From NCBI GenBank assembly GCA_977006965.1, contig OZ345377.1, positions 1,984,001-2,048,000 of the forward strand: a stretch of DNA of 64,000 bases, given 5' to 3'. Positions within the stretch are counted from its first letter, which is position 1. Every line of letters begins with the position of its first letter. The notes under the pieces are model-generated. The model made no database searches. It was given only the letters and a program-made list of their open reading frames with translations, and was not told the DNA's origin. A program made the position numbers and the translations under genes. This DNA is from Phymatolithon calcareum (lineage: Eukaryota; Rhodophyta; Florideophyceae; Hapalidiales). This document shows, piece after piece, positions 56,887 to 64,000 of the stretch.

Positions 56887-57008
56887 GAGGGTAGTAGCTG
56901 AGGAAGCCTTGCTCGTATAATCGTGTGACTGTGGGACTTTAAAAAATAAATAATAAAAACCTCCGACATGGCGTATTTGAAGAAGACGAAATTGATTTTT
57001 TTAAATAG

Positions 57009-57200
57009 ATCTTGCGGATTTTGGCTGTGTCGCAGTCGGAAAGGGTACCAGCAGTAGAGGACTGAGATAGGATTACTTTGAATCCTGAGTTTTCGCGTCC
57101 GCCATACTGGTGGACATTTCGTGAGCTGCACAAAGGTAGGTAGCATCAGAGGAATCATTGCCAATATCTGCGGAAGTCTGTGTGGCTTTTAAATAAAAGT
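57009..57200 (+). mobile_element. Family D stub
   Basis: GAGGACTGAGATAGGATTAC through GTGTGGCTTTTAAATAAA matches 9975-10118. It contains the family D stem-loop at 57097-57115 (GTCCGCCA / TGGTGGAC). The TSD is obscured by T/A runs. Confidence 0.78.
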
Positions 57201-57489
57201 GTTTTTTTTAAAAAAAGAGCTTTTTGGCAAATTAAATTCTACTTATAATACGGAAGAGCGTTATTCACGCTAATTGCGAAAGGACTCCTTGTTCTCCGTC
57301 CGTCGCTCGAAATACGATTCGATTCTACACGCAGGAAACGTAGTTGTTCCACGGTTCGCTTGTCTGCCTTCTAGTCCGTACATGGAACATTATTGCGTTC
57401 GAGCAGGTGTGTTGTATTGACCTTGCCCAGATATTTTTGAAGTCGCATAAAGACTGCGCAGACTTAGTTTCCGCTATTGGATATAAGAA

Positions 57490-58030
57490 AGAATTAAAGA
57501 AATTTTTTAGACTTATCAACGCCTCTGCAGACGCCTGGGGCAACTTTGCGAGTGCAAGAGGCCATGGGTGCGAGACGATCTGGCGGCAAAAACTTACCTC
57601 TGGTCCATAATCGGGCCGCGAGGGGAAAAATACTCCAATTGTTCTGTGTCATGCGGCATCAGCTGGTTGTCTCTTAACGGGTTTTATGTGGCAAGGAGGG
57701 TTCTGTTGAACCCGCTGTCTTCATGGATTGAAACTTAGCAAGGACTTCATCTAGTGTGTTCTTCGTCAATGTACTTTCCTTCGAGAAGAGCCTGTCTTTG
57801 GACGGCCCTGTTTTGATATCTTGATATCTTGGATAGCATTTTTGCTAGTTTGTCCAGTCCGCTCTATGAGCTTCGAGGTGCTCATGGGTGGGAATATATC
57901 GAATGAACGTTTTATGGCCAATGTTGTATACCTCTTCGACTTGAGGCATAAGTGCGGAGACAGTCCTGTCATTCCATTATTCTGCACCTTTTCAGACACA
58001 AGATCGAGTATCCTTTGTATTCCCCTAGTC
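57490..58030 (-). mobile_element. Family B non-LTR element, old copy
   Basis: Minus strand: 3' UTR (57490-57720) with hairpin near 57596-57625, then a coding end with TLAIKRSFDIFPPMSTSKLIERTGQ (57766-57999). Frameshifted and diverged; flanks unclear. Confidence 0.75.
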
Positions 58031-58199
58031 TGGCGTCACATACGTATCAGATATAAGCCATGGAAAATTGCAGCGTGATAGAGAACCTGCTACGTACGTA
58101 CAAGAATTTTATGTTGGGTCATCTGCTCCGCAGTCGAGCTCGGGTCTCTCAGTCGCACAGCTCATAATGGCAAAGGCCGTCAGCTGAATCGGATCTATA

Positions 58200-59265
58200 G
58201 GCCAAGTAATGGTAGTGAGTCCATGAGCCTTCGCGAAGAGGTCAAGCACAAATGCAGAATAATTGTTCCAAGAGACATAAAATATAAGCAGATATCTATT
58301 GCCTTCAGAGTGGCGTTTGACATATCGACCCTGATTTTCTCATGTCATCTCTTCGAAGATACGCGTGTCCCGAAAAATACGTCCGGCTCATATCGCTAGT
58401 GTACACCACGGCAAGCATCATGGATTGAAAAGGAAGAAGAAAAAGAGAGAAAAATTGCCGTCGATAGTAAGGAGAAAGTAAGCCCTGTACTCCAAATTCG
58501 ATCCAGGAAACACTGACTCCTAGTGGTCAAGTGGTTCTTTGGCCGCTTCCCACCACGAAGAGCAGAGTCTTACATTGAACATTTCAACGAGGTAGCGGAA
58601 GAGAATCTGAAAACTCTACAACGAAATTTAACAAGTCCAAGAGCAGAAGAATCTTGGGAAGAAGGGACGAAAATGGCGACTGACAAACTTCTGGCCTTGG
58701 AAATCCATATGATAGAAGAAATGATAGTGTAATGTGACCTAATTGGGTAATAAGATGGCAGTATGAACGGGAAGCTGCTCTGTTGTTGGTGAATACCGGC
58801 GTTGAGGGCTTCTAAAATAAAAACCTACAATTTCCCCCCCACGGCGAGCATCACAGTCCGAACAAAGCTCTGCAACGGATCACAGGTTTTCTCAACGAAG
58901 ATTAGCATTGAGCGAGGCGTGCTGCAAGGAGACATAATAAGCCCCCGTTTCTTCGTCATAGCTCTGGACCGAATCTTCCGATGACACAAACTCGCAAACA
59001 GCAGGCATCACTCTTATGAGTACAATCCATACCCACCATCGACAAGGTGATGCGGGCCAGAGACCTACGATGGAACTGGCTTCACCACATTCGTAGAATG
59101 GACGGGCGCCGCCTGGTACCCCATGTTCTGCTGCAGTGCGTCAGACCAACGCCTGTATCACTCTTTGGTAGCCGCAGTCAAAGTCGCTAACGATAGGATA
59201 GAATGGAAGCAATATAAACCCTCGAATCGCTGCTATCCCCATTAGTGGAAAAGGCAAAATGAATG
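58200..59265 (+). pseudogene. RTE/Dong-like reverse transcriptase relic, interrupted by family C
   Basis: LRRYACPEKYVRLISLVYTTASI before the insertion and TKISIERGVLQGDIISPRFFVIALDRIFR after it form the region up to and including RT motif B of a different non-LTR type (GVLQGD rather than GVPQGS). Further on, DLRWNWLHHIRRMDGRRLVPHVLL matches the post-RT end of such elements. The 3' tail is ATGA-type (AATGAATGAATGAAGG, 59260-59275), as in RTE-type elements. The interrupting family C copy is 58422-58838. Confidence 0.68.
58422..58838 (+). mobile_element. Family C non-LTR element, 417 bp
   Basis: TSD CCACGGCAAGCATCA (58407-58421) and CCACGGCGAGCATCA (58839-58853). It encodes VVKWFFGRFPPRRAESYIEHF to HMIEEMIV (TAA at 58730-58732) and ends CTACAATTTCCCC. 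This shows the normal family C 3' UTR without the extra segment found at 34858-35045. Confidence 0.92.
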
Positions 59266-59277
59266 AATGAAGGAATC

Positions 59278-59350
59278 AAGATGCCAATTAACCTCCAGTT
59301 GGGTAGCTAGCCAACTTTACAGTACACGGCATTACCTCGAGAGCTTAAAA
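59278..59350. repeat. Dispersed repeat, second copy
   Basis: CAGTTGGGTAGCTAGCCAAC and ATTACCTCGAGAG match 15570-15650 with moderate divergence. Confidence 0.5.
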
Positions 59351-59419
59351 ACCAAATTTCATATACAATTGTCCAAAAGAAAAGCGCCCTACTAGCAATT
59401 ATTTGCTTCTTCAAGAGTT

Positions 59420-59819
59420 TTTTTTTTTTTTTTTTTTCCTTTCAAGTTTATTTAAAAGCCCCACAGACTTCCGAAGATATGGGCAAGGCTTCCTCTGATG
59501 CTAGCTACCTTTGTGTAGCTCACAAAACGTCCACCAGAATGGCGGACGGGAAAACTCAGGACTCAAAGTAGTCCTATTTCAGTCCTCTACGGGATTGTTG
59601 GTGCTTGGTCTCGACCACTTTTTGTCTTGCCTTCTGCGGATTAATACAAGCCTTCTTCGGTCTCCATGCGTTCTATGAGTGTCTTGCTAAATAGTAAGAG
59701 CTCATCCAGCGCCTTTTCTGTTTCCAGTCGTTTTTCTCCTTCAAGTTCGTACCCTGCTAACGTGCGTTCAAGGGTTTCCATATGCTCTCTGGCTCTGGTG
59801 CCGAATTCTTCAGTCATAC
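59420..59819 (-). mobile_element. Family D non-LTR element, 400 bp
   Basis: Perfect 14 bp TSD CTTCTTCAAGAGTT (59406-59419 and 59820-59833). On the minus strand it holds the family D C-terminus (EEFGTRAREHMETLERTL to the NEE..LY end, about 59645-59819), the 3' UTR and an A tail over 15 bp long. Confidence 0.93.
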
Positions 59820-60116
59820 CTTCTTCAAGAGTTGCTCCATATTCTCTGCCGAGAAGTTATCTGCGTTGAGTATTAGAAACCCATTGTTTCATCAACTCGT
59901 ATTGTTTGCTCTCCTGGCTGTCTTCCTTCCCTTCGAAGGCCACGTTTGAAAACGGTCTTGTCGAATTACTTTTGGCTCACTGTAGAAGTAAACTCCAGCT
60001 GGAAGTCTATGATCTTTCTCTCTCTTCTGATTTTTATTTTCAGCCCATGGGCAGCTTCCATGTCATTTCGAATTATACAGCCCTGCATACCAGCTTTCGA
60101 GACCGTGGCCGGGTGA

Positions 60117-60352
60117 AGAAGAAGAAAGGTAGATTTTTATTTAAAAGTTACCAACTCATCTGCTGACGCTTGGGGCAAATTTCCGAGGGCCAAGAGGTTT
60201 TGGCTTGATTCTGTGTATGGAAGAGTTTATTTTCTTGTTGGTGTAACACGATTCAGTGGACTACAAAAACACACCTCTGGTCTCCTTCGGGACCTCGAGG
60301 GGGAAAATTACTCCCCAGTCCTGTGACGCGCTGTGATTTCAAGTTGCGGGCT
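60117..60352 (-). mobile_element. Family B stub, 236 bp
   Basis: TSD GTGGCCGGGTGA (60105-60116 and 60353-60364). Complete family B 3' UTR in reverse, with GAA repeat and hairpin. Confidence 0.92.
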
Positions 60353-60364
60353 GTGGCCGGGTGA

Positions 60365-61055
60365 GCAGACAGGAGAGCTCTCGCACCATAGATGTTCACA
60401 CATCAATGAGAACGAACACGTTTGTCATATCCAAATTTCACTTCTTCGTCCTTAACGTCGATATAGTCTAAGTGCGGAATAGAAATATCTCTATTCTGTC
60501 CATACAGACCCCCAAAATGCTATCCACGGCGCTGCAAGCTCAACCTTCCGTGCTGCTGATATCCTACGCGCGCTCGAATGCTATGGCCATCGATTTAGCT
60601 ATATTAATGGTCACATGATCTGGTCAAATTGCACAAGCTCTTGTCATTTTGAAATCCTAACATCTACAAATGGTTTTCAGACTGCTAAGAGTTTAAGACT
60701 GGAGTGCCAGACCCCCGGCACACTAGAGGTGCTTCTGTCCCACAGTATGGCGTGCGTGTGATCTTTAGTTTCATTAGGTTACATCCAGTGCACAAACGAG
60801 CTCTGTGCATGAAAACGACAACCCTTGAAACACCGAACAAGAAATTTTCGCAACGAGAGAGCAACGGTGCCTGCACCGCTGACATACCTAAAACACGGAA
60901 CGTGAGCGAAGTCCTTGTGACCACTATGAAATCTGGGAAGGGGACAGCAACCTTTACCCTCTTCTCTTCCTCATGCGAGAGAGGCACATCGAGGTTCAGG
61001 AGGCAGCAAGAGCTACGACACTTGAACCGAACTGTGTCGAGTTTCAAGCTACTGT
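60365..61055. other. No recognisable gene
   Basis: A 117-codon frame (60704-61057, plus) has overlapping open sequence on the other strand and no homology I know. Confidence 0.35.
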
Positions 61056-61595
61056 AGAGTCTACCATCTGAAGCGCATATCCCTTACAGTAATTTCCGCA
61101 ACTGAAACACAGGCAACTGACGGTTCAGTACGTCTTTGGAAGATTTCCCCAAGTGTCTACCACACTGATGGCAGATAGATTAGGAAACAAAGTCAGACAG
61201 CGCATGGAGACCCTGGATCGCAACTTGTCAGCCTATGAACTCAAGGAAGACGATAGAGCGGCAACTGAGAAGGCATTAGATGACCTTTTGCTCTTCAGCA
61301 AAAGCATCATCGAGAGTATGCAGCATGAAGAAGACCTGTACTGAAAGAAGAAGCAACGCCTCGAAACTGCTACGAAGAGCAATCAAAACAACCGAACACA
61401 TGCTAGGGTCTCAGATAGAATGCCAGACATAAGAGGAGAGCCGCCCTAGCGAGGACAGCACCTGAGGAAGCCCTGCCCGTATATTCGTATGACTGCGGGG
61501 CTTTAAAAAAATTGCAATAAAAAATCCCTTACAGTCTCATGACTGCTAATGAGGGCGCAAAGTAAATTCTAAATTCAAAAATATTCTAAAGACAA
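61056..61595 (+). mobile_element. Family A 3' tail split by a D2 element
   Basis: The family A 3' UTR (CATCTGAAGCGCATATCCC...) begins at 61056, is broken at 61090 and resumes at 61536 with CTCATGACTGCTAATGAGGG and a TTCAAAA tail. Confidence 0.78.
61091..61523 (+). mobile_element. Family D2 non-LTR element, 433 bp
   Basis: Perfect 12 bp TSD ATCCCTTACAGT (61079-61090 and 61524-61535). It encodes GRFPQVSTTLMADRLGNKVR to SMQHEEDLY (TGA 61342-61344) and ends GGGGCTTTAAAAAAATTGC plus an A-rich tail. Confidence 0.92.
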
Positions 61596-62130
61596 GACAG
61601 AGAAGAGACGAGGAAAGGTATTTTGCTATCGCGATTAACTATATAGAAGATGTGAAGGAGTACAGCAGGATACGATGAATCAGACAAACGGTGCCACAAG
61701 TTCTTCGGCTTGATTCGACTCTGTCTCTAACAGCAGGAGAAGCTCAATTTCTAGTTACCAGACCGCCTTTTATTTAGCGTACCAGAGCGCAACTTCCAGT
61801 TACTGTGTTACAAACTTCTGAAATTGATTTTGTCTCAGATATCCTAGGATTGCTCATAGTAGAGCTTAAATATGGAAAGCTTGTTTACTATGCAGTACGC
61901 CCCTTCTAACTACAACTCTTCTAAGTGAAATCACTGCAAAACTGAAATCAGAATGCCTTTCCCGACCCAAAATTGTTCTAAAAATATCTAAAGTTTAGAG
62001 TCAGCTGCACGACTGCAAACTGCAAGCAAATTACAATGCTCAGAACTGAAGATCCTTATTTTTTGTTTAGTTTTTAGCAATTCGTTGCGCGGTAACTATC
62101 GGTACATCATGTTCGATCCATCTGCATTTC
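61596..62130. other. No recognisable gene
   Basis: AT-rich, with no shared repeats found. Confidence 0.4.
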
Positions 62131-62134
62131 GTCT

Positions 62135-62245
62135 GTGCAACCAACTGGAGGAAAGTCGGCATCTTTCTAGGCATATTCTATTAGCAATGAAAATTCAGCT
62201 TCATTAATCGGAATTTCATAGATTCACGTCAATGGCTCTAGCCAC
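62135..62245 (-). mobile_element. Family F 3' end fragment
   Basis: GGAGGAAAGTCGGCATCTTT to CACGTCAATGGCTCTAGCCA, as at 45087-45195. Truncated where family B begins. Confidence 0.75.
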
Positions 62246-63086
62246 AACATTAAAGCTGCCTACGACTCCGCACCAAGGAATAAGCTTGCAGAGAGAATAA
62301 GGAAGGTGCTGGAACCAGAGATCACCGAAACGGTTATTCCATTTCTGGATCCCTCATTCATACAGACAAGAGACGACGGGGAGTCCGTCTGGTACTACAT
62401 TGACAGAGAAGTTCATCAGGGGTCCCCTCTCGGTCCGTGCCTGTACAATATCTTCATGGACACGTTTGCCGTTGCTCTAGACTCCATTCCGAAAAATATC
62501 ACAAAAGAGCCAGCCAAAATATTCGCAGACGACGTGAAATTATCCGCAAAATCAGTGGAAGGCCTCCAAAGTATCCTGGATATTGCCTCGGAGTGGGCGC
62601 AGAGAAATCGTATGGTGTGGAACACCGTGAAAAGCGTAGTTCTTTGGACCAAGGACACGGCAGGTCATAGCTTCCGGCTCTCAGGGCGGCGGCTAATGAC
62701 TCTCCGGGAGGAAAATACCTTGCGGTAACACTAACGGAACGGGAGTTGCAGACACCAAACTGACAGACAGGATCAAGAAATCCAAAAATGTGCTTGGGTA
62801 TCTTCGTCGGCTGGGCGTGTTTACTAATGGTGTCTACCCCGCGTGGGGGATTAGGCTGTATAAATCTCTTGCGCAGTCAAGATGGGAATATGCTCTTCAC
62901 CTCACACTTTGGACCGCGAAGGTGACCTCGGAAGTCAGGAAGGTTGAATCTATGTTCTTCGGGCAAATCCTTGGGAAACCAGGAAAAAGAAGCTTGGACA
63001 GGTGCAGGGCCATGTGTCGCATCCTCTAACCCAAGGGAAGAAGAGAAGTCCTTGCAAGACGCTTTGTGCAGAGATTGATAAGAAGA
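62246..63086 (+). pseudogene. Family B reverse transcriptase fragment
   Basis: IKAAYDSAPRNKLAERI (motif A), DREVHQGSPLGPCLYNIFMDTF (motif B, with a replaced residue in GVPQGS), IFADDVKLSAKSVEGL (catalytic FADD about 62518-62532) and MVWNT. After a frameshift near 62725 come LGYLRRLGVF, SRWEYALHLT and RCRAMCRIL, with TAA at 63027-63029. It contains the palm that is missing from the other family B copies. Truncated on both sides. Confidence 0.85.
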
Positions 63087-63742
63087 GGGGATATATGTTG
63101 ATTTATTTTAAAAGCTCACAAAGCCTCAATTTGAGTAACAGGGCAGCTTCTCGTTGTTTTTCATACTCATCTCTCTACTATCCTTCTAATATCTCCTTAA
63201 TCCGAATTTCTCTCCCTCTGAGGGCCCGAGTAAGTCTTTTGTATTTATATTCCGTTTCTTAGTCCATCTTTATAGACCGTAATATACGTTGCAACACGAT
63301 AAGCTCCACCACAGCATCAGTCCCAAAGTACTTTGCCAGAATGGATTTTCTCCACAAAGGAAATCTGTTGAAAATGACTCTCAAGAATCTCAACCGCGCA
63401 GTTCTGACCCTTATATATAACACTCCTGGTAGGTCGATCGGTACGCCGATCAGGATTTTAACTGTCCGGACCTCTTCTTCCAACGACCAGACTTTGACTG
63501 CTGCTTGTAGGAGTCGCTTTTTTGACACCATACCTTCTTCCGCTTGTTTCAGAGATTCTTTAAGGTGTTCGTCTTCCCCGAGATACCCAATGTCCTTTGA
63601 TACGTCTTACAGATCATCTTCTCTTCCCTGGTATTCTTCTGAAAGCTTCAGGAACTTCCTCCGTCTTACAAAGCTTAAGGCGAACCTTTCAGCCTGGTGC
63701 ATTCTCCTCATCTGTGGGCTGGCGAGACGGCAGAGCACTCGC
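63087..63742 (-). pseudogene. Family H non-LTR 3' region
   Basis: On the minus strand: RLRVLCRLASPQMRRMHQAE, LKLSEEYQGREDDL, then SKKRLLQAAVKVWSLEEEV and LRFLRVIFNRFPLWRKSI, a weak version of the common C-terminal domain. The 3' end is GCTTTTAAAATAAATCAACA. One frame break near 63570. Confidence 0.65.
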
Positions 63743-63744
63743 AG

Positions 63745-64000
63745 CCTGCCAGTATCCCTAGACCCCGGAGGAGTCACAGATATGCTAATGATGCAACGAC
63801 TAAAGAATGCAAAGACGGCCGTGTACGAATTGCGTACACTGGGAGTGTTCAAGAAAGGGTTAAGTACACAGAAGTGTATTCAGATATACAAGGCGGAAGT
63901 TCAGCCACGCTGGGAGTAGGCAATGCACTTAACGCCCTGGTCAGAAGGCGTACAAAATGCCGTCAAGGAAGTAGAAGCAACATTCTTCAACCAAGTATTC
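63745..64000 (+). pseudogene. Family D reverse transcriptase, continues past the window
   Basis: SLDPGGVTDMLMMQRLKNAKTAVYELRTLGVF and VQPRWE match 7970-8220 of family D at high nucleotide identity, then TAG at 63917. The element runs off the right edge. Confidence 0.85.

Larger units (their letters stand above)
56035..56965 (+). mobile_element. Family D2 non-LTR element with B and C insertions
   Basis: The coding remnant (to TGA 56467-56469) has RKREIS, HRQLAVQYAFGRFPQVST, a frameshift, then DRAATEKALDDLL and SMQNEEDLH. The 3' UTR is split at 56592 and resumes at 56902 (AGGAAGCCTTGCTCGTATAA), ending GGGACTTTAAAAAATAAATAA. It matches 61091-61523, a close relative of family D with a different 3' UTR. 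Confidence 0.82.

Noticed and set aside
1-64000. tRNA, rRNA, CRISPR arrays, bacterial promoters or operons
   Set aside because: Looked for characteristic patterns and found none; the window is eukaryotic repeat-rich DNA.

Overview
This 64 kb window looks like intron-poor eukaryotic nuclear DNA packed with transposable elements. There is no bacterial operon structure, and I saw no rRNA or tRNA gene. A compact-gene alga such as a florideophyte red alga is one plausible source, but that is a low-confidence inference from overall texture. Most of the window is broken retrotransposon and DNA-transposon sequence. The only two convincing intact host genes are a pair of related basic helix-loop-helix (bHLH) proteins.

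Layout. 1-7.2 kb: a full-length Ty1/copia LTR element (466-6369, target duplication GTTCT) sits inside an older piggyBac-like element (PB-a). 7.2-10.4 kb: a second PB copy (PB-b) holds a non-LTR element of family D, which holds a non-LTR element of family A; both insertions have clear target-site duplications (TSDs). 10.4-16.2 kb: remains of an RNase H-bearing LINE, a degenerate 79-80 bp minisatellite, PB-c, and a family E LINE that ends in an ATCCA-type repeat tail. 16.2-18.1 kb: PB-d, with matching inverted termini and CTAG on both sides. 18-29.5 kb: gene-poor, with a BED-finger remnant, a pogo/Tigger-type DDE transposase relic and a family A LINE. 29.6-35.1 kb: the only nearly full-length non-LTR element (family C), with a zinc-ribbon ORF1, an ATGA overlap into ORF2, APE endonuclease, RT and a distinctive C-terminal domain. 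35-45.4 kb: family A, B, D, E, F and H pieces and PB-e, often nested. 45.6-54.7 kb: an inverted duplication in which each arm carries a bHLH gene and an unknown module X. 54.8-64 kb: more nested LINE fragments, including an RTE/Dong-like RT.

Non-LTR family names (A-H) are mine. Families A, B, C, D, F and H share a C-terminal block around a GRFPP-like motif after the RT. Their 3' ends share a GGGCTTTTAAATAAA-like signal, and A, B and D also carry a compensated hairpin, but each family has its own terminal tail. At least fourteen insertions keep recognisable 9-19 bp TSDs, so the order of events can be read directly. Most element ORFs carry stops or frameshifts and are annotated as pseudogenes.
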